Below, one piece after another: positions 17,233-26,734 of a stretch of DNA of 64,000 bases. The notes beneath the pieces are model-generated. The model was not told where the DNA came from and did no database searches. It saw only the letters and a list, made by a program, of their open reading frames with translations. Positions within the stretch are counted from its first letter, which is position 1. Each line of letters begins with the position of its first letter. A program made the translations under genes and the position numbers. Origin of the DNA: Opitutaceae bacterium (GTDB lineage Bacteria; Verrucomicrobiota; Verrucomicrobiia; Opitutales; Opitutaceae); contig JAHCLN010000001.1 in assembly GCA_026125215.1 (NCBI GenBank), positions 23,501-87,500 on the forward strand, read 5' to 3'.

Positions 17233-18219
17233 GTGAACACGCCGATCCTTATCGTCGGACAGGGACTGGCGGGCACGGTGCTGGGCCTGGCCTTGGAGCA
17301 GGCGGGGATCGGTTTTCGCATCGTGGACGCCGGGCATGCCGGTGCCGCCTCGGCCGCGGCCGCCGGGATCATCAACCCCATCGCCGGCCGGCGGTTGGTG
17401 CGCACCCCGCGGATCGGGGAACTGCTGCCGCTGGCGCGGACCGCCTACCGCGAGCTGGAAGTGCGGCTGGGCGTCCCGCTTTGGCGCGAGCTCCGGGTGC
17501 GGCGGCTGTTTCGGGATGAGCGCGAACGGAGGATTTTTTTGGCCAAGCAGGCGGGCGGGGAACTCGCGCCGTTTGCCGGCGAGGCGGATGCGGCGGGCTT
17601 TTGGATCGCGCCCGCGGCGCGCGTGGATGTGCCCGCCCTGCTGGCGGCGGCGCGGGCGCGCTGGCTCAAGGCCGGCCTCCTGCGGGAGGCCGCGTTTGAC
17701 TGGGCGCGACGGGATCCGGCCCATGAGCTGGTGATTGACTGCACCGGTGCCGCGGCGCGCCGCGGGCCGTTTGCCGGCCTGAAGTTCGAATGGAGCAAGG
17801 GCGAAACCCTGCAAATCGCGCTGCCGGGGCTTGATCCCGATGTGATTGTGAACCGGGGCCACTGGCTCCTGCCGCTCACCGCCGAGACTGCCTGGGTGGG
17901 CGCGACGCACGAACCGGGCGTGGACGATACGGCCCCGCCCGCGGCGGCCCGCGCCCTGCTGCTGGATGCGGCCGCCGGACTGGCGGCCGCACCGGTGCAG
18001 CCGCGGGCCCAGTTTGCCGGCGTGCGCCTGACCACACGCGACAAGCTCCCGGTGGCCGGCCGGCATCCCGCCGATCCGCGCCGGGGAATTTGCGCCGCCC
18101 TCGGCGGACGGGGCGCACTCTTCGCGCCCTGGCTGGCCCGGCAGTGGGTGGAGCATCTGCGCCATGGCCGGGACTTCGATCCCGCGGTTGCGGTGGTCCG
18201 ACCCGTGGCGGCGGGTTGA
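17233..18219 (+). CDS. FAD-dependent oxidoreductase, DAAO/glycine-oxidase fold
   Basis: The start is a GTG at 17233. The 328-residue protein opens with a Rossmann dinucleotide fold, ILIVGQGLAGTVLGLALEQAG, and then SAAAAGIINPIAGRRLV, the FAD-contacting segment of the D-amino-acid-oxidase superfamily. The C-terminal part has GVRLTTRDKLPVAGRHP and ALGGRGALFAPWLAR, the second FAD-binding region. The substrate is unknown. It follows ppgK closely in the same direction. Confidence 0.82.
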   Translation: MNTPILIVGQGLAGTVLGLALEQAGIGFRIVDAGHAGAASAAAAGIINPIAGRRLVRTPRIGELLPLARTAYRELEVRLGVPLWRELRVRRLFRDERERRIFLAKQAGGELAPFAGEADAAGFWIAPAARVDVPALLAAARARWLKAGLLREAAFDWARRDPAHELVIDCTGAAARRGPFAGLKFEWSKGETLQIALPGLDPDVIVNRGHWLLPLTAETAWVGATHEPGVDDTAPPAAARALLLDAAAGLAAAPVQPRAQFAGVRLTTRDKLPVAGRHPADPRRGICAALGGRGALFAPWLARQWVEHLRHGRDFDPAVAVVRPVAAG

Positions 18220-18331
18220 CGGAAGAAGCGGCCGGGATTGGTCGCGGCCGAAGCCCCGTTCGTCGCACCAAAACCGCCTTTCATCGAAAATATCCGCACC
18301 CGGGGGCGGCCGGCGGTGTTAAAGGAGCAAG

Positions 18332-19444
18332 GTGTTGTTCAAGCCAGACCAGGGCCGTTGGAACCGGGTGCTGCTCATCGCCGCCGGCTGGATGCTGGTG
18401 GGGTTGATGCTGGCGCTGGAGCTTTATTTCAACGAGCGGGCCTGGATTCACCGCACGGGCGTGACGGGCGAGGTGGATGTGCTGGGGCTCGCGTGGCCGC
18501 AGTTTGTGCGGACGCTGATGTGGGCGGCGCTCGCGCCGCTGATTCTCAAGCTGCGGGAGCGGGTGTCCCTGCGCAGCGGCCGTTGGGTTGGCGGCGTGGC
18601 CTTTCACCTGACCTTCAGCTTTGTGGTGATGGCGGTGTATTACAGCGGCCGCTGGCTGGGTTATTTCCTGTGGATCAAGCAGGCCTGGCCGCCCGACGGT
18701 TTCTGGGTCGAGCTGGTCCACGGGTTTTACGGGCGCAACCTGATCGACATGGTTTACTACTGGGGGGTCCTGGCCTTCGGTCACACCCTGGAGATTCACC
18801 AGCGCTACCGGCACCAGGAACTGCGGAGCGCGCAGCTGGAAGCGCGTCTGACCGAGCTGGAGCTGAAGACCCTGCGGCAGCAGCTGCACCCGCATTTTCT
18901 GTTCAACACCCTGAACACCGTCGCCGTCCTCGTGCGCGAAAAACGCAACGACGAGGCCGTGGGCCTGCTCTCGCGGCTCGGCGGGCTGCTGCGCATGGCG
19001 CTGGACCCCGCCCGCAAGGCCGAGGTCACCCTGCAGCAGGAGATGGAGTTTCTCGAGGCCTACATCGGCATCCAGCGGCTGCGCTTTGCCGACCGCCTTG
19101 CGGTGCACATCGACATCACCGAGGAAGCGCGCCGGGCGCTGATCCCGAGCCTGCTGCTCCAGCCCATCGTCGAAAACGCCGTGCTGCACGGCGTGGCGCC
19201 CAAGGCCGGGCCGGGCCGGCTGGAAATCCGCGGCTGGGTGCGGAACGATGTCCTGTATCTCGAGGTCCGCGATGATGGCGCCGGACTGCCCCGGTCCGGT
19301 CCCGACCGGGTGCGCGAGGGCGTCGGCCTGACCAACACCCGTGACCGGCTGGTGAAACTCTACGGCGCCCGCAGCCAGCTCACGCTCCGCAGCGAACCCG
19401 GCCGCGGAGTTGCCGTGCAAATTTTCCTTCCTTACCGCTCATGA
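18332..19444 (+). CDS. LytS/YehU-type membrane histidine kinase
   Basis: The start is a GTG at 18332 with AAGGAG eight bases upstream. Four hydrophobic helices (about residues 8-160) are followed by a coiled linker and the His_kinase motif LRQQLHPHFLFNTLN, with the phospho-accepting His. The ATPase part has LLQPIVENAVLHG and RDDGAGLP. The architecture is that of the LytS group, which pairs with LytTR response regulators. The partner begins inside the stop codon as ATGA. The signal sensed is unknown. Confidence 0.9.
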   Translation: MLFKPDQGRWNRVLLIAAGWMLVGLMLALELYFNERAWIHRTGVTGEVDVLGLAWPQFVRTLMWAALAPLILKLRERVSLRSGRWVGGVAFHLTFSFVVMAVYYSGRWLGYFLWIKQAWPPDGFWVELVHGFYGRNLIDMVYYWGVLAFGHTLEIHQRYRHQELRSAQLEARLTELELKTLRQQLHPHFLFNTLNTVAVLVREKRNDEAVGLLSRLGGLLRMALDPARKAEVTLQQEMEFLEAYIGIQRLRFADRLAVHIDITEEARRALIPSLLLQPIVENAVLHGVAPKAGPGRLEIRGWVRNDVLYLEVRDDGAGLPRSGPDRVREGVGLTNTRDRLVKLYGARSQLTLRSEPGRGVAVQIFLPYRS

Positions 19445-20250
19445 ACCCCGCCCCGCTGCCGCCGTCCCGCCCCATCCGCACCCTGATCGTCGACGACGAA
19501 CCCGCCGCGCGCCGCGGCGTCCGCCTCCTGCTGCAGCAGGACGGTGACATCGACATCATCGGCGAGGCCGGCGACGGCCCGCAGGCGGCGGAGTGGATCC
19601 GCCGCGAACGGCCCGAGCTGGTCTTCCTCGACGTGCAGATGCCGGGGTGCGACGCGTTCGAGACCCTGCAACGGGCGGGCCCGCCGCCGCTGCCCGTCGT
19701 GGTCTTCGTGACCGCCTACAACGAACACGCGCTGCGGGCCTTCGAGGTGCACGCGGTTGATTACCTGCTCAAGCCCTACGACGACCAGCGTTTCCTCTCC
19801 GCCCTGCAGCGCGCGAAGGAGGCCGTGCGCCAGCGGCACCACGAGGCGGCCGGCTCGCGGCTCAGCCGGCTGCTCGACTACCTCCAGTCGCGCGTGGACC
19901 AGCCGGCGGACGCCGCGGCGGACCGCATCTTCATCAAGTCCTCGGGGGAGATTTTTTTCCTGCGGACGACGGAGATCGACTGGATCGAGGCCGAGGGCGA
20001 CTACATGAAATTCCACGCGGCGGGCCGCTCGCATCTCATGCGCGAGACGATGGCGCGCCTGGAGGCGCGGCTCGATCCGCGGCGCTTCATCCGCATCCAC
20101 CGCTCGACCATCGTGAACATCGACCGGGTGCGGAAGCTGAGCCCCGTTTTCGGCGGCGACTACGTGGTCATCCTGCAGGACGGCACGAAACTGAAGCTGA
20201 GCCGCGGCTATCAGGACCGCATCACGCCGCTCCTGCGCGACCAAGGCTGA
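19441..20250 (+). CDS. LytTR-type response regulator
   Basis: The 269-residue protein has an N-terminal receiver (IRTLIVDDEPAARRG, phospho-acceptor in LVFLDVQMPG, conserved Lys in DYLLKPYD). The C-terminal LytTR DNA-binding domain begins near residue 160 (IFIKSSGEIFFLRTTEIDWIEAEGDYMKFH, ...FIRIHRSTIVNIDRV). It overlaps the kinase gene by ATGA, so the two are a coupled two-component system. Its closest relative in the window is the regulator at 23018-23785. Confidence 0.92.
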   Translation: MNPAPLPPSRPIRTLIVDDEPAARRGVRLLLQQDGDIDIIGEAGDGPQAAEWIRRERPELVFLDVQMPGCDAFETLQRAGPPPLPVVVFVTAYNEHALRAFEVHAVDYLLKPYDDQRFLSALQRAKEAVRQRHHEAAGSRLSRLLDYLQSRVDQPADAAADRIFIKSSGEIFFLRTTEIDWIEAEGDYMKFHAAGRSHLMRETMARLEARLDPRRFIRIHRSTIVNIDRVRKLSPVFGGDYVVILQDGTKLKLSRGYQDRITPLLRDQG

Positions 20251-20344
20251 GCCAGGTCGCGCCCCGGCGTGAGTTCGGCGCAAAGTTGGCGCGCTTCATC
20301 GCATAACCGAAACCCGCGGGGCGCCGCGTGGGTTTCAGGCGGTG

Positions 20345-21070
20345 ATGAGACGCCTCCTGGTCCTGGGTTTTCTGCTGGGATTCGCGTCCGCCACCGATGC
20401 TTCACCGGCGGCGGCGCGGCAGGCGCGCGCGTTGCTCGGCCCCGAGGTCTGGTCGCGGGTGATCCGCATCGAGAACGAACGGCCGGGCGCCTACCCGGCC
20501 GAGGTTTATGCGACGGTCTTCGCCTTCGACGGCATCCTGTGGTTCTACACCGGACTGGAAGGCACCCAGAGTCTTTCGTTGCGCCGGGGGCGGCTCGAAC
20601 GCGATCAGGCCGATCTGGCGCCCCTGCTCGCGGCGATTGATCCCGGTTTTGTGCGGCACGAAATCCTGCCGGAGCAGAACGGGAACGCGGACTCGCCGGA
20701 TGCACCGCTGCCGCACGGGTGTTTCGTCAACAGCGTGGTCGCGTTGCACCGGCTGCTGGCCGGGGACCGGCCGCTCACCGGAGCCACGCTGCTCAGCTAT
20801 TACTTTGACGGCGGCCGCCGGGTGAAGGGTCACACGGTCCTCGTCTATGCCACGCCGGAGGGCTGGTTTTATCAGGATGCGGATCTCGGGCCCGGACCGC
20901 GGCCCCTGGCCGGGATGCCGGGGGAGCCGCCCGCCCTGCTGGCGGCGCGGGAAATCCAGCGCACCGGCCCCGGGCGGTCGCGGGTGACCGGTGCGCGCTG
21001 GGTGGGGGAGCCGCCGGCCCTGTGGCGGTATGCCGGGGAGCCGCCGGCCCGGGCGGATGGCCCGGGCTGA
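20345..21070 (+). CDS. Hypothetical secreted protein, repetitive C-terminus
   Basis: The ATG at 20345 (MRRLLVLGFLLGFASATDA) provides a signal peptide; a GTG lies one codon upstream. The 241-residue product has no family I recognise. PHGCFVNSVVALHRLL and RVKGHTVLVYATPEGWFYQDADLG contain Cys, His and Asp in an order reminiscent of papain-like or transglutaminase-like folds, but this is weak. The last 45 residues contain GEPPAL or GEPPAR three times, encoded by near-identical GGGGAGCCGCC units. The final unit runs into a hairpin spanning the stop codon. Confidence 0.6.
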   Translation: MRRLLVLGFLLGFASATDASPAAARQARALLGPEVWSRVIRIENERPGAYPAEVYATVFAFDGILWFYTGLEGTQSLSLRRGRLERDQADLAPLLAAIDPGFVRHEILPEQNGNADSPDAPLPHGCFVNSVVALHRLLAGDRPLTGATLLSYYFDGGRRVKGHTVLVYATPEGWFYQDADLGPGPRPLAGMPGEPPALLAAREIQRTGPGRSRVTGARWVGEPPALWRYAGEPPARADGPG

Positions 21071-21090
21071 GACATCCCGCCCATCCGCCC
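21051..21090. repeat. Inverted repeat over a stop codon, REP-like
   Basis: GGGCGGATGG (21051-21060) is the reverse complement of CCATCCGCCC (21081-21090), with the TGA of the upstream gene in the 20-base loop. On the minus strand it begins TAGGGCGGATGG, similar to REP-type palindromes. There is no T-run, so it is not a standard terminator. Confidence 0.5.
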
Positions 21091-21138
21091 TACAATCGAC
21101 GCTTTCTCTTACTACGTTTTGGTGGATTCCATTCCCGA

Positions 21139-21648
21139 TCACTTGACGGACTTGCGACGGTATAGGCCGTCAAAAACCGGAGTCCAAGTGAGGCCTCCAT
21201 CGTTGGAGCTTTCCCAGAATTGGCGGACGTTGCCATCTGACCGGGGCGTCCAAGTGATGCGATGGCGCCGCACGGTCCCGTCGTGCCCTGTGGTTTCACC
21301 GCTCAAAACCATGTTGCCTAGTAGGTCCAAACCACCTTTCAACTCTAGCACGCCTCCGGCTCCGACCCAAAACTGCCGCCAGACGCCGCCGGATGCTTGG
21401 TAAGTGTTGAGGCTATGGCCGGTGACGCCGTTGGCCCCGGTCCAATTCTCCAGCAGACCCCAGCCGCCGGAGATTTTCACGACACGGTTTGTGCCCGCGT
21501 TTTTGCCGTCAGGCGCCATGACAATCCATTCGCCCAACCAGAAGTCGAATTGCGAGGCTTCGGGCGGTGGGAGTGGTGAGGCTGACAGTGAGAGCCCTAG
21601 GCCAAGGAAAAGCAGCGGGCGGACGTTGAGTTTCAACGTCCTCAACAT
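21139..21648 (-). CDS. Hypothetical secreted lipocalin-like protein
   Basis: The 169-residue protein has a signal peptide, MLRTLKLNVRPLLFLGLGLSLSAS. A compact beta-rich domain follows, starting FDFWLGEWIVMAPDGK and containing GGWGLLENWTGANG, WRQFWVGAGGVLELKGGL and WTPRSDGNVRQFWESSNDGGLTW. The opening resembles small secreted domains that start with a conserved D/E-FWxG-W motif (DUF1579-like, calycin fold). It probably binds a small ligand, but that is inference. It is transcribed toward the hypothetical gene ending at 21070. Confidence 0.72.
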   Translation of the reverse strand: MLRTLKLNVRPLLFLGLGLSLSASPLPPPEASQFDFWLGEWIVMAPDGKNAGTNRVVKISGGWGLLENWTGANGVTGHSLNTYQASGGVWRQFWVGAGGVLELKGGLDLLGNMVLSGETTGHDGTVRRHRITWTPRSDGNVRQFWESSNDGGLTWTPVFDGLYRRKSVK

Positions 21649-21894
21649 GGCGGAACCGGTCGTGAATAGCGAGCACTAGACGGCAAACCGTGCTAATCTG
21701 AGTTTATAACCAACGGTGCCGCGCCAAGCCGTGCGAGAGCCGATTTCATCGCGACGCAGAGCGGTTGGGCGCGGCTGGGAACATCTGGGCGCGGGCGACT
21801 CGCTCGGTGTTGGAGGGAACATACTGCTGGCCTGGCTCCGCTCCCTTTCTTAGCCGCCGCTTGCCCCGGATTGATACTATCTCATCATCCCTTC

Positions 21895-23028
21895 ATGTCT
21901 CCAACCCTACCGGTTGTCCCAGCGGCCCGAGACTTTGATGGTCCGCCTCGGGTGGCCTGGCGGCTTTTGCTGCTGGTCTGGGCTGTGGCCATGGGCTTGC
22001 TGCTGTTTCAGGTGCTGACCATGTTGCCGCCCGGGCTCAGCGGGCGCCAGCAGGTCTGGGTAATGGGACAGCAGATCATGCGCGCGATTTATTGGGCGCT
22101 GCTGACCCCGCTGGTCCTGCGGCTGTTGTGGCGATGGCCGATGCGGGGCGCTTGGCGCTTCGCCCATGTGTTGGGGCACCTGGTGGCGGCGGTTTTTGGC
22201 ATGGCCCTGTTTGTTGGGGTGCGCGTGCCGGTTTTTAAGCTGCAGTTGGATCTGCCAGACCATCAGAGCATCTGGCTGATTACGATCGCGCGTATGCACC
22301 CGCGCAACCTTATCGATATTCCAATATACGCTGCGATTGTGTTTGTGGGCCTGGTGATCCGGTCTCACCGCCGTCGGCAATACTTGGAACTGGCGGCGGC
22401 GCAGTCGCGCGAGCAGGCGGCGTTGGCGGAGTTGCATGCGCTGCGACAGCAGGTGCAGCCACACTTCCTTTACAATTCGCTCAACGCCGTGGCCAACCTC
22501 GTGCGGGCCGGCCGGCAGGAGCAGGCCGTGCGCACGCTCGGCCATCTGGGGGCCATGCAGCGCCGCCTGGTGGAGGACAGCGGTCGGGCCGAACGCACCC
22601 TCGCGGAGGAAGTGGCTTTTCTGCGCGATTACCTGGCGGTGGAACAGATCAGGTTTGGCGATCGCCTGCGCACGGAATTGGAGCTGCCGGCACCGTTGCA
22701 GGCTGCGTGGGTGCCGGCCCTGATCTTGCAGCCCTTGGTGGAGAACGCTGTTAAGCACGCGGTGGCCCGCTGCGTCAACGGTGGGACCATCCGCTTGCAC
22801 GTCACCGCGGCAAACGGCCGGTTGCAGCTCGCGCTCACTAATGATCTACCGCTCGCGGAGCCGCAGCCGCCTACAGCCGGCACTGGCTCGGGTCTACGCC
22901 TTACACGTGAACGACTGAGTCGACACTTCGGCGACGCCGCGCGGCTTGACGTGGCACGCACACTGCGGACTTTCACGGTCACACTTAACCTGCCGCTACG
23001 ACTGGCGGCTATGTCCCATGCCGATTGA
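21895..23028 (+). CDS. LytS-type membrane histidine kinase (second copy)
   Basis: The ATG at 21895 (MSPTLPVVP) gives 377 residues. Four hydrophobic segments (about 20-170) precede the motif LRQQVQPHFLYNSLN and the N-box LQPLVENAVKHA. The second ATP-lid region is degenerate: where the first kinase reads RDDGAGLP, this protein reads TNDLPLAEP, though GSGLRLTRERL is retained. Its gene overlaps the following regulator by 11 bases. Base composition is lower in GC than the first pair. It may control the TonB receptor just downstream. Confidence 0.88.
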   Translation: MSPTLPVVPAARDFDGPPRVAWRLLLLVWAVAMGLLLFQVLTMLPPGLSGRQQVWVMGQQIMRAIYWALLTPLVLRLLWRWPMRGAWRFAHVLGHLVAAVFGMALFVGVRVPVFKLQLDLPDHQSIWLITIARMHPRNLIDIPIYAAIVFVGLVIRSHRRRQYLELAAAQSREQAALAELHALRQQVQPHFLYNSLNAVANLVRAGRQEQAVRTLGHLGAMQRRLVEDSGRAERTLAEEVAFLRDYLAVEQIRFGDRLRTELELPAPLQAAWVPALILQPLVENAVKHAVARCVNGGTIRLHVTAANGRLQLALTNDLPLAEPQPPTAGTGSGLRLTRERLSRHFGDAARLDVARTLRTFTVTLNLPLRLAAMSHAD

Positions 23029-23785
23029 CACGCTGATCATCGACGACGAACCCCTTGCCCGCGAGGGCCTGCGGCTGCTGCTGGCGGCGGATCCTGAGAT
23101 CCGGCTGGTCGGCGAGGCAGGGGACTCGCGGACTGCGAGCCGCCTTTTGCGGCAGCACCGGCCGGCCCTCATTTTTGTGGATGTGCAGATGCCGGACCGC
23201 AGCGGCGTCGAACTCGTCGCCGCGCTGGATCCGGTGGCCCGGCCGGTCGTGGTCTTTGTCACCGCGCACGAGGAGCACGCCCTGCGCGCATTCGACCTTC
23301 ATGCGACGGACTATCTCCTAAAGCCTTTTACCGACGAGCGTTTCCGGGAAGCGCTCTACCGTGCCAAGGCGGCTGTCGCCGGTCGTCGCGAACGGCGCGT
23401 AGAAGACCGCCTCGAGGACTTGGTCAAACATCTCGATGCCGCGCCGTCTGGAGCAGCGGCGCGCGCGCTGGTCGCATTTCGCAGCGGCGGTGAATACCAT
23501 GTCTTCCGCCCCGCCGAGATTCGTTGGGTTGAGGCGCAAGGCGATTACCTGAAGCTTCATGCCGAGTCGGGACCGCGGCTGGTGCGGGAAACCCTGCAGG
23601 ATTTCCTGCGGCGCCTGCCGGACGAGGGATTCGTCCGCGTGCACAAGTCCGCCATCGTCAATCTGGTTTGGATCAAGCGGCTCGAGCATGTGTGCGCCGG
23701 GGACTATTTGGTGGAGCTGCTCGATGGTGCGCGGGTGCGCGTGAGCCGGCAATACCGCGACGCGCTGCTGGCCCGGCTGGGCTGA
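23018..23785 (+). CDS. LytTR-type response regulator (second copy)
   Basis: The ATG at 23018 (MPIDTLIIDDEPLAREGLRLLL) is chosen because the receiver domain starts there. The receiver has LIFVDVQMPD and DYLLKPFTD. The LytTR domain has VAFRSGGEYHVFRPAEIRWVEAQGDYLKLH and GFVRVHKSAIVNLVWIKRL. The 255-residue protein is a paralogue of the regulator at 19441-20250. It is coupled to its kinase and sits 130 bases before a TonB receptor gene. Confidence 0.92.
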   Translation: MPIDTLIIDDEPLAREGLRLLLAADPEIRLVGEAGDSRTASRLLRQHRPALIFVDVQMPDRSGVELVAALDPVARPVVVFVTAHEEHALRAFDLHATDYLLKPFTDERFREALYRAKAAVAGRRERRVEDRLEDLVKHLDAAPSGAAARALVAFRSGGEYHVFRPAEIRWVEAQGDYLKLHAESGPRLVRETLQDFLRRLPDEGFVRVHKSAIVNLVWIKRLEHVCAGDYLVELLDGARVRVSRQYRDALLARLG

Positions 23786-23915
23786 ACGACGGTAGGCGCG
23801 GGTGGGCGCACTATAGGACGCCTCATCGCCAAGCGGTTGGCGTGAGGGCGTGTGGGGGGCTGCTTATGTCAAAACGCGGATTCACCGCGCACCGAACACC
23901 AAACCGATCCACCCT

Positions 23916-26681
23916 ATGAACCTGACTGACCTCCTCACGATCCGCGACGCGGGTCGGCGCGGCCTGCCCACTTGGGCGGTCGCTTGTCTGCTGCTTGTCA
24001 CGGGCCTCACCGCCCAGACCAATCCTGAGCGGGTTGACGACGAAGAGACCGTGACATTGGAAAAGTTCACTGTCACCGGTTCCCTCATTCCAATAGCGGC
24101 CGACACACCGGCCATACCCGTCTCGGTCATCTCTGCGCTCGACATCCGGCAATCCGGCGTAGCCGGGGACCTCTTGCAGGTTCTCAAGAAGACCGAACCG
24201 TTCTTCTATGGTGCGAACAACATCGGTTCTGAGAACGGTAACATCGGTTCCGGTGCTTCCATCGGTGGCTCGGCTGTGGCGCTGCGCAACCGAGCCACGC
24301 TTGTCCTGATCAACGGTCGGCGCGCCGCCGTCTCCCCGGTTACTGCCTCCGGCGGGGCCACCTTTGTGGATGTGAGCCTCATCCCCGTCTCAGCAGTCGA
24401 GCGCATCGAGGTGCTTTCAGACGGCGCCTCTGCCACCTACGGATCGGATGCTGTATCCGGTGTGGTCAACGTTATTCTCAAGACCAACTACCGTGGTGCG
24501 GAAATCGGCGGTCGCTACGGCTTCAGTCCCAATGACGGCGACTACGCGGAGCGCAGCTACCATGGCGTGTTTGGTGCAGGCACCGACAAGACCCAGATTA
24601 CCCTTTCCACCGAGTGGAAGCGTAGCGACCCGCTGATCCAGAAGGACCGGCCTTTTTCTACGCCGGTCTTTGTCTCCCCGACCTTTGCCGGCTCGGTTAA
24701 CATCGGGAATGATTTTTACTTGCTTAACCCGAGCCTCAATGCGCCTCCGGCTAACCTCAATCTGACACCTTCGGAGCTGGTCGTCCAAGGCATTTACCAG
24801 GGGCCGATGGGGCAGGGTGACATCCAAAACTTCTTCGATGTGTCCCAGTATCCGACAATGCTCATCGACGCCCAGCGCCGTAGTATTGTGGCCGCCATCG
24901 ATCACCGGTTCACCGACACAATCTCACTCTTCGGGGATTATATCTTTACCACCACACGCACCAAGTCCGTGCTCAACGCGCAGCCGTTGGCGCTGGCGGC
25001 GGCCGCGACCAACCCGAACAATCCCTTTAACGGCACCGTCATCGCCCGCAACCGCCTGCTGCCCTTTCCGCGTATCTTCGACACCGAAAACTTCGCCCAG
25101 CGTGGCGTGGTCGGGGCCAAGGGCGCGCTAAATGAAAAGTGGGCCTTTGAGGCTGCGGCCAATTTCAACCGCACTGTTACCAAACTGCGCACATTCAACC
25201 TCATCGACGCGGCGGCCTACACGGCAGCGATTAACAATCTCACCTTCAACCCATTCGCCCGCACCCAGGCTCCAGGCGTAGTCGAGAGCTTCGTGGGCGT
25301 TAGCTTCCGCGATTATGTGAGCGAGCTGATCGGCTTCGATCTGCGTGTGACCGGCGAACTGCTTGATCTCCCCGGCGGACCCCTCACCGCCGCTTTCGGG
25401 GCGGATACCCGGCGCGAGGCGCTCGACTTTAAGAATGACCGCTTCGACTCGGCCGGCGGCTGGCTTGGTGCCACTCCTCGGCAGCCCTACGCGGCTACCT
25501 CCACAACTGATGGATTCTTTGCAGAGTTTCGCGTGCCGGTCTTCGACCGGGCTAACGCCATCTCCGGATTTCACCGGCTCGAGCTCTCGATTGCCGCGCG
25601 CAAGGAACTCTACAATCTCACCACCGACCCTTTTGTGCCCAAATACAGCCTGCGCTGGCTGCCCTTCAGCGACGAGTTTGCGCTTCGCGGCACTGTCTCC
25701 GAGTCGTTTAGTGCGCCTACGCTGTTCAGTCTTACCGGCCCTGTCGCCGTGGGATTTAGCGCGCAAACGAACATCTTCCGCTTCGACTACAATGGCAACC
25801 CCCTCAACGTGCAGACTGGTCCGCGCCAGTATCGCACCCAGTCCGGCTCCAACCCCAATCTGCGGCCATCGGAGTCCCGCAACTGGACGGCGGGCGTCGT
25901 GTGGTCGCCAGCCGGCAAGCTGCGTGGCTTGGAACTCTCGGTGGACTGGTTTGAAGTGGATGAGCGCGACCTGATCGGCAACATCCCCGTGGGTATAATC
26001 ATCAACTCGGTCGAGCAGCTCGGCCCGGCCTCGCCCTACGCTTCGCAGGTGCGCTTCGGCGTGAGCCAAGCAGGCGAGACCTACTTTGGCACCGGCACAC
26101 CGGTCACCACCCCCGGACAGATGTCGGATCGGGCTTCGGATTCGGTGTGGATTACTAATCAATTCACCAACATTGCCGGGGTCTGGCAATCTGGCGCCGA
26201 CCTCAAGGTTGGCTACAGCCACGACACCGGATCTTGGGGAGCGCTGAGCGGCCGGCTGTCTCTGATTTACCTCAACGAATATTTTATTCAAACACTTCCA
26301 ACCTCCGCCCCATTTGATTTTGCGGGTTCATATTCGGGCACGAGCCTATACCCGCGCTGGCGGGCATTTTTAAACTTGGGCTGGCGCTATAAGGGCTGGA
26401 CTGTGGGTCTGAACGGCTCCTTTGTGCCGGGCCTAGACGATGTCGCCTCTCCTGGCACCCCGCGGGTGGCATCTTACCGTGCCTTTGATGCCCGCGTGGG
26501 CTACGACTTCGGGGGGTCGGCCAACCGTTGGCTGGCCGGGCTCTCGCTCAATCTTGGTGTGAACAACGCCTTCAACAAGTTCCCGCCTTTCATCGCGTCG
26601 GAGGCGGACCAGCAGGCCGACATCAATTCCTACGATCCCATCGGCCGATTCCTCTACGTCGAGGCGAATTACAAGTTCTGA
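23916..26681 (+). CDS. TonB-dependent outer-membrane receptor
   Basis: The ATG at 23916 (MNLTDLLTIRDAG) is followed by a signal peptide ending near TGLTAQ. The 921-residue product has a TonB-box-like EETVTLEKFTVTGSLIP and a plug domain (about residues 55-170, LINGRRAAVSPV and VERIEVLSDGASATYGSDAVSGVVNVILK). A large barrel ends in YVEANYKF with the terminal aromatic residue. The EKFTVTGS start is typical of the many TonB receptors in Opitutaceae. The substrate is unknown. The LytS/LytTR pair upstream in the same direction may regulate it. An intrinsic terminator follows. Confidence 0.93.
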   Translation: MNLTDLLTIRDAGRRGLPTWAVACLLLVTGLTAQTNPERVDDEETVTLEKFTVTGSLIPIAADTPAIPVSVISALDIRQSGVAGDLLQVLKKTEPFFYGANNIGSENGNIGSGASIGGSAVALRNRATLVLINGRRAAVSPVTASGGATFVDVSLIPVSAVERIEVLSDGASATYGSDAVSGVVNVILKTNYRGAEIGGRYGFSPNDGDYAERSYHGVFGAGTDKTQITLSTEWKRSDPLIQKDRPFSTPVFVSPTFAGSVNIGNDFYLLNPSLNAPPANLNLTPSELVVQGIYQGPMGQGDIQNFFDVSQYPTMLIDAQRRSIVAAIDHRFTDTISLFGDYIFTTTRTKSVLNAQPLALAAAATNPNNPFNGTVIARNRLLPFPRIFDTENFAQRGVVGAKGALNEKWAFEAAANFNRTVTKLRTFNLIDAAAYTAAINNLTFNPFARTQAPGVVESFVGVSFRDYVSELIGFDLRVTGELLDLPGGPLTAAFGADTRREALDFKNDRFDSAGGWLGATPRQPYAATSTTDGFFAEFRVPVFDRANAISGFHRLELSIAARKELYNLTTDPFVPKYSLRWLPFSDEFALRGTVSESFSAPTLFSLTGPVAVGFSAQTNIFRFDYNGNPLNVQTGPRQYRTQSGSNPNLRPSESRNWTAGVVWSPAGKLRGLELSVDWFEVDERDLIGNIPVGIIINSVEQLGPASPYASQVRFGVSQAGETYFGTGTPVTTPGQMSDRASDSVWITNQFTNIAGVWQSGADLKVGYSHDTGSWGALSGRLSLIYLNEYFIQTLPTSAPFDFAGSYSGTSLYPRWRAFLNLGWRYKGWTVGLNGSFVPGLDDVASPGTPRVASYRAFDARVGYDFGGSANRWLAGLSLNLGVNNAFNKFPPFIASEADQQADINSYDPIGRFLYVEANYKF

Positions 26682-26702
26682 GCAGGCAGTTGCGACCTTT
26701 CC

Positions 26703-26734
26703 AAGCCGGGCTCCTCGGGAGCCCGGCTTTTGTT
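26703..26734 (+). terminator. Terminator of the TonB receptor gene
   Basis: A 12-bp perfect stem, AAGCCGGGCTCC with GGAGCCCGGCTT, over a three-base loop runs into TTTTGTTT, 22 bases after the stop codon. Confidence 0.88.

Noticed and set aside
20309..20336. Hairpin GAAACCC/GGGTTTC before the gene at 20345
   Set aside because: There is no T-run, and it sits eight bases before a start codon. It could be a translational hairpin, but the evidence is too thin to list.
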